Source of the DNA: Nitrosomonadales bacterium
Lineage (GTDB): Bacteria > Pseudomonadota > Gammaproteobacteria > Burkholderiales > Gallionellaceae
Direction: 5' to 3'
Assembly: GCA_016721605.1 (NCBI GenBank)
Contig: JADKHS010000006.1
Span: 52,013-116,012 of the forward strand
DNA length: 64,000 nucleotides
Shown: positions 37,206-47,476 of the stretch, piece after piece
Layout of the letters: every line of letters starts with the position of its first letter
Numbering within the stretch: the first letter of the stretch is position 1
The notes under the pieces: generated by a model
The model's database searches: none
What the model saw: the letters and a program-made list of their open reading frames with translations, nothing else
What the model was told of the DNA's origin: nothing
Translations under genes and position numbers: made by a program

Positions 37206-38816
37206 TTGATGTACTTCATTTCGGCTTTGGCCTTGACAATTAAGCAGCACAGAATAATTAAGAACGTAACTAGAGAACTCTTAACGAAGGGCTTATTCCG
37301 TTGGGTTGCGCTAACACTTCTGGCACTACTGAATGGCTGTGCTATGGGTCCTGACTTCAAAAAACCTGAAGCCCCTCTTGCTACCAGCTATTCTCCTCAA
37401 CCCTTGCAGCAGGACACTGCCGTGATACCAGGTCAAAGCGGAGAGTTACAAAAATATAATGTGTCAGCAACTATTCCTTTTGACTGGTGGACGATGTTTC
37501 ATTCACCGCAAATTAATTCATTAATTCAACGGGCTTTTAAGGCCAATCCGTCTATTCAGTCCGCACAAGCAGCGCTGCGCCGGATGCAGCAAAACGTTAT
37601 TGCGCAAGAGGGATTTTTTTATCCCACACTAGGTGCCAACTATTCACCATCCCGTAATAAACTTGCTGGTAACAATGGGGGAAATGCATTGGGTTTACAG
37701 GGAAATGGCCGGAGCATCCAAACTGGTTTAAATCCTGTGGGGCCCATATTTGTTGAACCAACTTATTACAATTATCATGTTGCGCAATTAACGGTGGGGT
37801 ATGTACCGGACGTGTTCGGTGGTAACCGTAGGCAGGTTGAGTCTCTTCAAGCCCAATTAAATGCACAGCATTTTCAATTGGAAGCGACCTACATTACACT
37901 TGCTTCAAATGTGGTGGCGGCTGCCTTGCAGGAAGCGTCGCTACGCAGCCAAATTGCTGTGATGCAAAAAATCATTAATTTCTACAATGAAAATCTTGAA
38001 ATTATGCGCAAACAGCTTAAGCTTGGATTCATTGCCGAGCTTGATGTGGCGTCTCAAGAATCATTGAAGGCACAGGCAGAGCAAGCGCTCATCCCAATGA
38101 AAAAGCAGCTCGAACAAACCCGTGATCTGATTCGCGCCCTTGCGGGTAACTTACCCAATGAAGATGTACCAGAAAAATTTGAACTTGCGGCGCTCCATTT
38201 ACCGCAGGAGCTTCCATTAAGCCTTCCATCACAGCTTGTTGAACAGCGCCCTGATATCCGAGCCGCGCAAGAACAATTGCATTCAGCCAGTGCGGAAGTC
38301 GGCGTGGCCATAGCCAGCCGGCTTCCGCAGTTTGCAATTACTGGTGCGATCGGAGGGATGGCATCAACTCCAAATTGGATGTTCCAGACAGGCGGCCCTT
38401 TTTTTTCGTTGCTCGGAAGCATTTCTAAAACGCTGTTTGATGGCGGGACATTGAAAGCTAAGGAGCGCGCCGCAAGGGAGCATCTAGTCCAGGCCAGTGC
38501 AGATTATCGAAATGTGGTGATTACTGCTTTTCAGAATGTGGCTGATACGTTGCACGCTATCCAGTCAGATGCTGATTTTTTGAAAGCTGCAGCACGGTCT
38601 GAACAAGCCCTGAAAGTAAATGCTGAAATTACCCGCGAGCAATATAAATTGGGTTATGTCAGCTATCAAATAGTGGTAATAGCCGAACAAAACCATCAGC
38701 AATCATTAATTAACCTGATTCAGGCTCAAACCAATCGCTTTGGTGATGCGGCAGCGTTATACCAAGCGCTTGGGGGAGGGTGGTGGAATCGTTCCAATGT
38801 TACAAGTAAGCACTGA
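37206..38816 (+). CDS. RND efflux outer-membrane lipoprotein (NodT/OprM-like)
   Basis: TolC-like channel of a tripartite efflux pump. A membrane segment ends in the lipobox LLNGCAMGPDF, giving a lipidated Cys typical of the NodT family. The two repeat halves of the outer-membrane factor follow, for example SIQSAQAALRRMQQNVIAQE and RPDIRAAQEQLHSASAEVGV, and the C-terminal YQALGGGWW. The frame opens at a TTG (37206) or ATG (37209); a start nearer the signal peptide is possible. The 536-residue protein is intact and precedes the adaptor gene by about 40 bases. Confidence 0.9.
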   Translation: MMYFISALALTIKQHRIIKNVTRELLTKGLFRWVALTLLALLNGCAMGPDFKKPEAPLATSYSPQPLQQDTAVIPGQSGELQKYNVSATIPFDWWTMFHSPQINSLIQRAFKANPSIQSAQAALRRMQQNVIAQEGFFYPTLGANYSPSRNKLAGNNGGNALGLQGNGRSIQTGLNPVGPIFVEPTYYNYHVAQLTVGYVPDVFGGNRRQVESLQAQLNAQHFQLEATYITLASNVVAAALQEASLRSQIAVMQKIINFYNENLEIMRKQLKLGFIAELDVASQESLKAQAEQALIPMKKQLEQTRDLIRALAGNLPNEDVPEKFELAALHLPQELPLSLPSQLVEQRPDIRAAQEQLHSASAEVGVAIASRLPQFAITGAIGGMASTPNWMFQTGGPFFSLLGSISKTLFDGGTLKAKERAAREHLVQASADYRNVVITAFQNVADTLHAIQSDADFLKAAARSEQALKVNAEITREQYKLGYVSYQIVVIAEQNHQQSLINLIQAQTNRFGDAAALYQALGGGWWNRSNVTSKH

Positions 38817-38857
38817 TTAACCATATTGCTTGCCTCACCAAACGAGAAATATGCTTT

Positions 38858-40033
38858 ATGATCAAATTAAATAAAAATTTATTACTACTTCTTTCCGCCA
38901 TTATTTTGGTGGTTATTGCGGGCTATTGGGGGTGGCATAAATTTAGTGCTCCCAGCGTGGCTCCAAACCCAGGAAAACCTTCTGCCTCAAAGCCTTCTAA
39001 CCAGTTACGGTTTGCGGCAAACGCCCCACAGTTGTCATTTTTAAAAATAAAAACGGTCGAAGCATTTCCTGAGCCTTTGGTGGAGCCACTTAACGGGCGT
39101 GTTGCTTACAATGACAATCATACTGCCCGTGTTTTTTCACCGCTTGCAGGCCGTGTCGTAAAAATAGCGGCCGAAGTAGGGGGGCAAATAAAAAAAGGTG
39201 ACCATCTACTCGTTCTGGATTCACCTGATTTTGCTATAGCAACAGCCGATAACGTAAAGGCAAATGCAGATCTGTTACGCAAACAAGAAGTGTACGAACG
39301 CACTAAGCAGTTGTATCAAGTCAAGGGAATTGCCCGTAAGGAGGTAGAAGCTGCGGCGGCTGATTGGCAACAAGCGCAAGCAGAATCCCAGCGGGCTAAG
39401 GCACGGATGAAAAACTTGAATGCTGATTTGTCCGCTTTAGCGGGTCAGTTTATTTTACGTGCGCCTATAGATGGGATCATAAGCGAGCGTCAAGTCAATG
39501 CTGGTAGTGAAGTTAGGCCGGATGCCGCCAATCCATTATTTGTCATCACCGACCCTTACCATCTTTGGGTACAGATAGATCTACCCGAACGGCAGCTCGA
39601 TAAAATAGACCTTGGCGATCTGGTTTCTGTTGAAGTCGATGCTTACCCTGGCGAAATTTTTCAAGGTAAGGTGGCAGTTATCGGTGGGGTCTTGGATCCG
39701 TTCACCCGGCGTATACAAGTACGCTGTGAGTTGGATAATCCACACCTCAAACTAAAACCGGAAATGTTTGCGCGCGTCACTCCCATTGCAAGTGAAAGAT
39801 CAAAATTACCCCGTGTACCCAATGCATCCATAGTCACCGAAGGTTTGTTCAGTTTCATATTTGTAGAGCAGTCGCCGGGCGTGTTACAACGGCGCCGGGT
39901 TACGCTAAGCCTGCAGGGAAGCGAATATGCCTACGTCAAAGAAGGTTTGCAGGCAGGCGAACGCGTGGTCACAAGTGGAGCATTGTTACTTAATTCTGAA
40001 CTCGGAACAACGAGTGATGCTGTACACAACTGA
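38858..40033 (+). CDS. RND efflux periplasmic adaptor (CzcB/CusB-like)
   Basis: Membrane-fusion protein that links the inner pump and outer channel. One N-terminal membrane anchor (NLLLLLSAIILVVIAGYW), then a lipoyl-type domain with VFSPLAGRVVKIAAEVGGQI and FILRAPIDGIISERQVNAGS, an alpha-helical hairpin (about residues 135-190), and a beta-barrel region with DPFTRRIQVRCELDNP. The 391 residues are normal. No extra metal-binding His/Met cluster is seen, so the metal handled cannot be named. Confidence 0.9.
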   Translation: MIKLNKNLLLLLSAIILVVIAGYWGWHKFSAPSVAPNPGKPSASKPSNQLRFAANAPQLSFLKIKTVEAFPEPLVEPLNGRVAYNDNHTARVFSPLAGRVVKIAAEVGGQIKKGDHLLVLDSPDFAIATADNVKANADLLRKQEVYERTKQLYQVKGIARKEVEAAAADWQQAQAESQRAKARMKNLNADLSALAGQFILRAPIDGIISERQVNAGSEVRPDAANPLFVITDPYHLWVQIDLPERQLDKIDLGDLVSVEVDAYPGEIFQGKVAVIGGVLDPFTRRIQVRCELDNPHLKLKPEMFARVTPIASERSKLPRVPNASIVTEGLFSFIFVEQSPGVLQRRRVTLSLQGSEYAYVKEGLQAGERVVTSGALLLNSELGTTSDAVHN

Positions 40034-40050
40034 ATGTTGGTTCTAATTAA

Positions 40051-43000
40051 ATGTTAGAGAAGTTAATTACCTTCGCACTGCAACAGCGCGTGTTTGTGCT
40101 CGCGGGCATGTTTGTATTGATTATTGCCGGTTGGCAAGCCATCGAAAATTTGCCGATTGAGGCATTTCCTGATGTGCAGGATGTGCAGGTGCAGATTGTT
40201 ACCCAAGCTTTTGGGGCAAGCTCCAGAAGAGGTCGAGCGCAGCATAACGTTACCGATTGAGCGCGAAATGAGCGGCGTTCCACGCATGACACAATTGCGT
40301 TCTGTATCGATTACTGGCTTATCAGTAATCACTCTGACTTTTTCTGATCGTACCGATGATTATTTTGCACGCCATCAAGTGCTGGAAAAATTACAGAACA
40401 TCAGCTTGCCTCCTGGTATACAGCCCAGTCTGGCTCCCCTCACGAACGCGGTGGGTGAGGTGTATCGTTATGTGTTGGAAGTACCTAAGGATATGTCCCC
40501 TAGAGAAGTGCGCGCACTACAGGACTGGGTGCTACGGCCCGCGCTACGCCAAGTTCGGGGGGTGGCAGATGTAGTTAGTTTCGGTGGTACGGTGAAAGAA
40601 TATCAAGTTCGTATCAATCCTTTCCTTTTGCGCAAATTCAATGTAACCATCGATCAGGTAGCACAAGCTCTTGGTGTTAATAGCAACAATAGTGGTGGCG
40701 GTGTTCTGAAGCGAGGTGATGAAGCCTTAGTAGTGCGCAGTATCGGGTTATTTAAAACCACGGGTGACATTGCGCGTGTCGTAATTATTGCCAAGGTTTG
40801 CAAGACTGTGCTGGTTAGTGATGTCGGCGAGGTAACTATCGGTGATCGGCCACGCTCCGGCGTGGTGGCCTTCAACGATTACGATAACGTGGTGCAAGGT
40901 ATTGTGCAGATGACCAAAGGGCAAAACGCCACCAGGGTTGTGGAAGCACTAAAAATTCGTATTGAAGAGTTAACAACTAAATTGCCACCAGGTGTGAAAA
41001 TTGTCCCTTATTACGACAGAACTGATTTGGTGCGCCACGCAGTTCGCACTGTGAGCGAAAATCTGATTGTTGGCGCAATATTAGTTATAGCCATCCTGAT
41101 ATTATTTCTGCGTAACTGGTATGCGGCGCTTGCCGTAGCGGTGATTATTCCATTGGCAATGTTGTTTGCATTTGTCCTGCTTGATCAGGGGGGCGTGTCA
41201 GCCAACCTGATTTCGCTTGGTGCGGTGGATTTTGGAATCATTATTGATAGTGCAGTCGTTTTGATTGAAGCGCTGATGGTCAAACTCGCTCTAGCCAAGG
41301 CGGATGCATTGCCGCAGCATCAAACTTATGGCTGGCGTTTACATCTCATAAAACAAACCAGCATTGAGATGGGACACCCCATATTATTTTCTAAAGCAAT
41401 AATTATATTGGCTTTTTTGCCAATATTTACCTTTCAGCGCGTAGAAGGAAAGATTTTTACGCCCGTAGCGCTTACCCTGACCTTTGCTCTTTTAGGTGCA
41501 ATTTTGTTGACACTGACATTGTTACCCACATTATTGAGCTATGCGGTGAAAAACAAAGACCTTGCTGAAAAACACAGCGACTGGATGCACAAATTGCAAG
41601 AGCACTACCGAAATTTGCTATTGTGGTCAGGCAATCGTCGCAAAAGCATCGTTGCAGCTTCTACATGCGTGCTGGTTATGGCACTCATGGCAGTCCCCTT
41701 TCTTGGTAGCGAGTTTTTACCCAAGCTGGATGAAGGCAACATTTGGCTGACGATCAGCCTGCCGCCAGCAACCGCATTAGAAAAAACCAAAGATGTCGAA
41801 AATCAGGTACGGGCTATTTTGAATTCCTATCCCGAGGTAAATAATGTTGCCACTCAAGTTGGCCGCCCAGACGATGGCACTGATCCAAAAGGGCCGAATA
41901 ACCTGGAAATTATGGCTGATCTTAATCCGCATGACACATGGCATTTCGCCGACAAAGAAGCATTAATTGCGGATATGACCAAAAAAATTCGCACTATTCC
42001 CGGCGTCCCGACGAATTTCTCGCAAGTCATTCAAGATAACGTGGAGGAGGCGTTGTCGGGGGTAAAAGGCGAAATATCGGTTAAGATTTTTGGCTCTGAT
42101 TTGGAAATTTTGGAAGATAAGTCTGAGCAAGTCGCCCATATTCTCAGTGGTATTCGTGGAGCGGCTGACGTAGCCGCAATTAAAGTTGGCGGGCAAACCG
42201 AATTGAACATTACGCTCGACCGCAATCGGATGGCGCGTTATGGCATCAATGTTAACGATGTGAATAACACCATAAAAATTGCTATGGCAGGCAGTACAGT
42301 CAACGTATTTTATGAAGGAAGCCGGCGTTTCGATGTAACCATGCGTCTGGATAAACCTTACCGGGATGCAGTAGATGATCTTGCCGACTTACCGATATCG
42401 CTACCCGCTGGAGGAACGTTGCCCTTAGGTTCAATTGCCGAAGTTGCAGTACGGCAGGGAGCGGCTCGTGTCGGGCGTGAAGCAGGCGGGCGGTTAGTCG
42501 CAGTAAAAGCCAATTTGCTCGGACGCGACCAAGGCAGTTTTGTTGCTGAAGCGATGGAAAAAGTGAACGCACAGGTGAAGCTTCCGCCTGGCTACAGCAT
42601 GACTTGGGGCGGGCAATTTGAAAATCAACAACGTGCGATCAAACGTCTCAAAATCATTGTACCGTTGTCAGTACTGATGATTTTTATACTGTTATTCTGG
42701 GCATTTCGCTCCATGCGTAAAGCGCTTTTGGTAATTTTGATGGTGCCCTTCACACTGATCGGCGGCATTGCCGGACTTGGATTCGCCGGGTTGCATCTAT
42801 CCGTTTCGGCCGCCGTCGGGTTCATTGCCGTGGCAGGTATCTCAGTTCAAAACGGTGTGATTATGGTGGAACAATTCATGGAAGGCTTACGTAATGGCAA
42901 AGAGATGTATGAAAGCGTGCTGGAAGGGGCAGTGGCACGTTTGCGTCCGATCCTGATGACTGCGCTGATGGCCGGTATCGGTCTGTTACCCGCCGCGCTT

Positions 43001-43150
43001 TCTCATGGTATAGGCTCAGAAACACAGCGACCTTTCGCCGTGGTTATTGTTGGCGGCATTGTTTCCGCTACCCTGTTTACCTTGCTATTACTGCCTTTAC
43101 TGTTCTCCGTATTTGCTGAAGAAACCAATTCCACTAAAAAAATTCCCTGA
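40051..43150 (+). CDS. Heavy-metal-type RND permease (CzcA/CusA family), one frameshift
   Basis: Inner-membrane proton-driven pump. The opening MLEKLITFALQQRVFVLAG and NLPIEAFPDVQDVQVQI are typical of the HME group. The transmembrane helix 4 signature reads GAVDFGIIIDSAVVLIEA, similar to the DFG...D of CzcA-type cation pumps, with the final Asn of the usual EN pair replaced by Ala. Near 40210 a G4 should be G3; then GQAPEEVERSITLPIEREMS continues in frame. Repaired length is about 1,032 residues. A divalent-cation role is plausible by family but unproved. Confidence 0.9.
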
Positions 43151-43173
43151 TTTGTAGTTCAAGGATATTCCGA

Positions 43174-43986
43174 TTAAAAAGGTGGTGCACCTGCCACGTA
43201 CCAAGTTAGATATATAGCACCTGCCGCGCAGGTTAAGGTAGCAATAGATAGCAATAATGATTGCAACCATAGCCCCATTTTTTCGGACACCGGAATTTTA
43301 GCAGCCAGTGGTATGGCAGCCAGCACAGGCAAGGCATACCACGGCAACTGTGCGGTCAGCACTGCGAGACAGCCAGTTAACCCGGCAATGAGTGACAATG
43401 GAAGGGTAAAGCTACGTCCGCATGGCAATCGGCTATTAGTTATAGTTTGAAGCAGTAAATAAGCGCTTGCCGCTGCGCCTAGAGCTAAACCGAACTGGCC
43501 GAGCAGGGCAGAAGCACCAAGCAATGCAGATCCCCCAGTCCCCAGCCCCAGTGCCATGCCTGCACTTCCTGCTCGCACTGGCGTTTCGTGTAGTGTATCC
43601 ATCCAAAATATCAGCCAGCCTACATATAGCGCGCAACCGCCACCCCAGAGCAACATATGTGTCATGTCCTGTTGTTGTATGATGCGCAACGCCATCCACA
43701 CTGCTGTAATACCGCCCGCTACAGCAAGTATCAAGCGTAATGGGCGCCAATTGAATGGTAATAGCATTAAAGCAAGCAGTGAAGAAAGTAAGCCCATCAA
43801 CACGATTTTGCGTGCAGAGCAGTGAGTGGGTCGAAAATCACTCACCAAGTAAACAGTGACAGCAAACCCGGCAATAACAGCCAAACCACTTAAACGTAAG
43901 CGCAGTAATAGTTCCGCTACTATCAGCGCGATGACAAAGGGAGCGAGACCGCCTTGCACGGCGGGATGATTCAGTAATTCTTGCAT
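43174..43986 (-). CDS. Unrecognised multi-pass membrane protein
   Basis: The 270-residue product is mostly hydrophobic, with about eight predicted membrane helices, for example FVIALIVAELLLRL, GLAVIAGFAVTVYLV, VLMGLLSSLLALMLL and GLTGCLAVLTAQLPWYALP. A small Gly/Ala/Ser-rich stretch (AGMALGLGTGGSALLGASAL) lies near the middle. No family motif was recognised. It is convergent with the RND operon and divergent from htpX. The frame is intact and well conserved in appearance, so the gene is probably real, but no function can be assigned. Confidence 0.7.
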   Translation of the reverse strand: MQELLNHPAVQGGLAPFVIALIVAELLLRLRLSGLAVIAGFAVTVYLVSDFRPTHCSARKIVLMGLLSSLLALMLLPFNWRPLRLILAVAGGITAVWMALRIIQQQDMTHMLLWGGGCALYVGWLIFWMDTLHETPVRAGSAGMALGLGTGGSALLGASALLGQFGLALGAAASAYLLLQTITNSRLPCGRSFTLPLSLIAGLTGCLAVLTAQLPWYALPVLAAIPLAAKIPVSEKMGLWLQSLLLSIATLTCAAGAIYLTWYVAGAPPF

Positions 43987-44096
43987 GTTATGTATGTAAT
44001 TTTATTAATTTCCAGTGACATTATATTCTCCTAATGGGAATTTATTTGTCTGTGGACATATCTATATGTAACGTAAATTTCCATTGGTATGCATCC

Positions 44097-44124
44097 CTTG
44101 AAATATTAGGCATCACCCCAATGT
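44097..44124 (+). promoter_or_regulatory. Sigma-32 (heat-shock)-like promoter of htpX
   Basis: CTTGAAA (44097-44103) and CCCCAATG (44116-44123) are separated by 12 bases, close to the heat-shock consensus CTTGAAA / CCCCATnT with its usual 11-16 base spacing. It lies about 70 bases upstream of htpX, which is under sigma-32 or CpxR control in E. coli. Confidence 0.6.
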
Positions 44125-44191
44125 TAAGCACCACGATGTGCAATGATAACAAATTGCATCCCATATTTTAGTTCAAGAGAGATATACATAC

Positions 44192-45071
44192 ATGAAACGA
44201 ATTTTTTTGTTTATCCTGACCAATTTGGCTGTACTTGTTGTCATCAGCGTCACTTTGCGCTTGCTTGGTGTTGATAAAGTATTAAATGAAAGCGGTGGTA
44301 TCAATTTCAACGCTCTCTTGGTCATGTCAGCGGTAATGGGTTTTGCTGGTTCGCTAATTTCGTTGTTTCTGTCCAAATGGTCGGCCAAACGGATGGTTGG
44401 CGCACAGGTTAATACTAACCCGATTGATCCTACTGAGCGCTGGTTGATGGAAACCGTGCGTAAGCAGGCGCAAGCTGCGGGGAATCGGCATGCCTGAAGT
44501 CGCCACCTATGAAGCACCAGATGCAAACGCTTTTGCCACTGGCTGGAACCGCAACAATGCGTTAGTGGCGGTAAGTGCCGGATTGCTGCATAACATGAGC
44601 CGGGATGAGGCAGAAGCTGTGTTAGCGCACGAGATCAGCCATGTTGCCAACGGCGACATGATAACGCCAGCGCTCATACAGGGCGTGGTCAACACTTTTG
44701 TAATCTTTTTTTCCAAAATCATTGGCCATCTAGTAGATCGTTTAGTGTTTAAGAGTGAACGTGAATATGGTTCAGCTTATTGGGTTACCAGCATGGTCGC
44801 ACAGATGGTGTTAGGTATCTTGGCCAGCATGATTGTTATGTGGTTTTCGCGCCAGCGTGAATTTCGCGCCGATGCAGGTGGCGCAAACTTGGCTGGGCGC
44901 AATAAGATGATCGCTGCATTGGAGAAACTGAAAATCAATCACGAACAAGCCACTTTGCCCCAGCAGATGGCAGCATTTGGAATTGCGGGTGGGGCGGCTC
45001 ATTTTGCAAAGCTATTCAGTACCCACCCATCTCTTGATGAGCGTATTAAGGCATTACACGCAGGACGTTAA
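44192..45071 (+). CDS. htpX: Membrane zinc protease HtpX, one frameshift
   Basis: Integral-membrane metalloprotease that removes damaged membrane proteins, overlapping FtsH. The N-terminus has two membrane helices (FLFILTNLAVLVVISVTLRL; ALLVMSAVMGFAGSLISLFL). The zinc site HEISH stands in AEAVLAHEISHVANGDM, with the third ligand Glu probably in RQREFRADAGGANL, then a C-terminal THPSLDERIKALHAGR. Near 44480 a G4 should be G3: RKQAQAAG then continues as IGMPEVATYEAPDANAFA. Repaired length is about 292 residues. A heat-shock-like promoter lies upstream. Confidence 0.95.
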
Positions 45072-45205
45072 GCTAACTGAGATTTTTCGTGGTGTGGGAA
45101 CTGGCCAATAATATTTACTCTTGTAAATATAGGGGAATGAAGCGAGAGTATGGTTTCTGTTTGTGATCGCTTAAGATTGAGCCTTATCACTATTGGAATT
45201 ATTGC

Positions 45206-46151
45206 TTAATCCATCACGGAATTTGTTGTTGTAGGTGTTGGCTCTTCCATTTTGTACGGGTTAAACGATGTGTCTGCGGGAATCACAATATCTGCTGGCA
45301 CCACACCGGATGTAGGATCACTCGATGTCTTCTGTGTTGGTGGTTCCATGGTGTGTGGTGGAACAGGTAGTGCTCGCTACTGTTTGCTGTTGATTTTCTT
45401 TACTATCTTCGATTGGGTCACTACTGTCCTCGTCATCGAATTTTTCACGTGGAGGATTACCGTCATACACTAAGTTTTGACGTTGTTGTAAATAGGCGTC
45501 ACGGATGAAGGTATAACGGTCAATTGCGGCCTCATCCAATATTTTTTCCTGATCCAATAGTCCGGCTCGAAGACTGACCATCCGTGTGACATACATTTCG
45601 TTACGTACAGGTATATTCGAAATTAGGCGAATGGGACTGGCATAGCTATCCACATACAAACCGGCACTATCACGAATAGTTCTGGGGCCGAAGAATGGGA
45701 GGACGATGTAGGGTCCGCTGCTAACACCCCAGTAACCTAATGTTTGGCCGAAATCTTCATTATGTTTCTCAAGCCGATCAGTAACGTTAATCAAGCCTAA
45801 AATACCAAACGTTGAGTTGAATAATACACGTGTGCCATCGGATGCGGCTTGAGTAAACTTTAACTGTAACAAATCGTTGATAGTGACGATAATGTCATCC
45901 AGATTCGAAAAAAAGTTTCTCACCATGATTTTCCCGGGTTCTGGCATGACGGTGTTGTAGCCAATTGCTACCGGTTTTAATACAGCCTTGTCCACAGTGT
46001 CATTAAATTTATACATTCCCCGGTTAAATGGTTCCAGTGGGTCGTGTGGATTTTTCCCTCCCTGAATTGAATCACCCCGAGTTGCAGCGCAGCCACTTAA
46101 TGCAAGACTGATAAGCAATAAATAAATTCTAGTTGAGGACATATAGATCAT
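45206..46151 (-). CDS. mlaA: Phospholipid-transport lipoprotein MlaA (VacJ), probable frameshift near the end
   Basis: Outer-membrane lipoprotein that removes phospholipids from the outer leaflet. Signal peptide with lipobox SLALSGCAATRG, then the VacJ blocks DPLEPFNRGMYKFNDTVDKA, LFNSTFGILGLINVTDRL and YIVLPFFGPRTIRDSAGLYV. After KENQQQTVAS the first frame gives a short Thr/His tail and stops at 45318. A second frame continues for about 40 more codons as a Pro/Thr-rich tail ending TPTTTNSVMD at 45206. The second frame has the codon character of a real disordered tail, so one indel near 45370 is likely. Confidence 0.85.
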
Positions 46152-46664
46152 TGGAAAGTAAGTTCACTTGCGGTGATTATAGTCGCAATGCCAAAAGTCG
46201 CAAATAGCTAGCATTGCTTTCGTAACGTTTCCTTAACCCAACATATGGATGCCGCAGTCAAACGTATCGTAGCGCAAGCCAGTGCTATTAAGGTTCTGGT
46301 ATTGTCCTGCCCAGATGCACGTTCGAAATGTGGCTGGTATTTTCTATGCGTTTATGTTTCGTTAAACTTCATGTGCAAATATTGTAATGGCCATGGACAT
46401 CAGTCTGTTTAGTTTTAACCCAGATTGTCTATTAGAGCAGCGTCTCATTGAAAGACAAGAAAATTTCTAATGGGTACTATTGAAACCCAATTGATTTCAT
46501 TGGATTCGCGCTTCCCAATGGACAATCTGGGTTTAATTCTAATGCGGTCATTTTCACAGTGGTGGGCGTGTTGTCGAGGTAACAGTTATGTTTTTGTGGT
46601 ACATGCCGTTAATAGCTCCAGGTTTTGGTATGATTGGGGCTGAACTTTTAAATAACACAACCCC
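46152..46664. other. Non-coding stretch between mlaA and arsC, holding a MITE-like element
   Basis: About 510 bases between divergent genes with no clear gene. Its main feature is the short inverted-repeat element at 46414-46536. A short open frame starting near 46243 (MDAAVKRIVAQAS) has no motif and is not called. Confidence 0.5.
46414..46536. mobile_element. MITE-like element with terminal inverted repeats and target duplication
   Basis: CCCAGATTGTC (46419-46429) and GACAATCTGGG (46521-46531) are perfect 11-base inverted ends, 113 bases apart end to end. Each is flanked by the same five bases, TTTAA (46414-46418 and 46532-46536), which looks like a target duplication. The ends match imperfectly for a few more bases inward. 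The inside is too short for a transposase, so it would be a non-autonomous element moved by a related insertion sequence elsewhere. Confidence 0.6.
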
Positions 46665-47024
46665 ATGACAGGCATAACCATCTATCACAATCCAGATTGT
46701 GGCACTTCGCGTAACACTCTGGCGATGATCCGCAATAGTGGCATTGAACCACATGTTATCGAGTACCTGAAAATGCCGCCTAGCCGCGCTGAACTGGTGG
46801 CTTTGATTGCGGCTATGGATAAACCGGTGCGCGATGTGCTACGCAATAAAGGCTCGCTGTTTGAAGAGCTTGATCTGGGTAATCCGAAATGGAGCGATGA
46901 CGAAGTGATCGATTTTATGATCGCGAACCCAATTTTGATCAATCGCCCGATTGTCGTAACACCTTTGGGGACACGCTTGTGTCGACCATCTGAATCTGTA
47001 TTGGATATCCTGCCGCAGCCTTAG
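46665..47024 (+). CDS. arsC: ArsC-family reductase (arsenate reductase-like)
   Basis: Thioredoxin-fold reductase, probably glutathione/glutaredoxin dependent. The 119-residue product opens ITIYHNPDCGTSRNTLAMI with the catalytic Cys of the ArsC family, and has the anion-binding Arg region NRPIVVTPLGTRLCRPSE. These match glutaredoxin-type ArsC rather than the YffB/Spx side, which usually has CxTCRKA. No arsB, acr3 or arsR is adjacent, so the arsenate role rests on family alone. Confidence 0.9.
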   Translation: MTGITIYHNPDCGTSRNTLAMIRNSGIEPHVIEYLKMPPSRAELVALIAAMDKPVRDVLRNKGSLFEELDLGNPKWSDDEVIDFMIANPILINRPIVVTPLGTRLCRPSESVLDILPQP

Positions 47025-47064
47025 TATAGGATGTATTTGAATCACTTAAAGTTTAAAGGAAACT

Positions 47065-47406
47065 ATGTCTATTATCCCAGCCTGCCCCCAGTGTGTTATG
47101 GAGAACACATACCAGGATGGCGACAACTATATTTGTGCCGACTGCGGTCATGAGTGGCCGGTAGTGAAGGCCTCACGCGCAGATGATAACGCAGAACCGC
47201 AGGTGAAGGACGCCAATGGCAATGTGCTGGAAAATGGCGACTCGGTGGCGCTAATTAAAGATCTGAAAGTCAAGGGGTCGTCTATCACACTTAAAATGGG
47301 CACCAAGATCAAGAGCATCCGCCTGGTTGCAGGAGATCATGAGGTGGACTGTAAAATGGACTCTGGCAGCTTTATGCTTAAGGCATGTTACCTGAGAAAA
47401 GTTTAA
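47065..47406 (+). CDS. YjdM/PhnA-like zinc-ribbon protein
   Basis: The 113-residue product has an N-terminal zinc ribbon, CPQCVMENTYQDGDNYICADC, with four Cys, followed by HEW and a C-terminal small beta domain (KDANGNVLENGDSVALIKD; KMGTKIKSIRLV). This is the PhnA/YjdM family, named from the phosphonate operon though not a phosphonatase by itself. Length is normal. It follows arsC by about 40 bases, so the two may be co-transcribed. Confidence 0.9.
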   Translation: MSIIPACPQCVMENTYQDGDNYICADCGHEWPVVKASRADDNAEPQVKDANGNVLENGDSVALIKDLKVKGSSITLKMGTKIKSIRLVAGDHEVDCKMDSGSFMLKACYLRKV

Positions 47407-47476
47407 ATCCAGAGATGTTGCAATATATTTGTTAGGACTCATTGACAATCGTTTTGGTTTCGTGGATACTGCAAAC

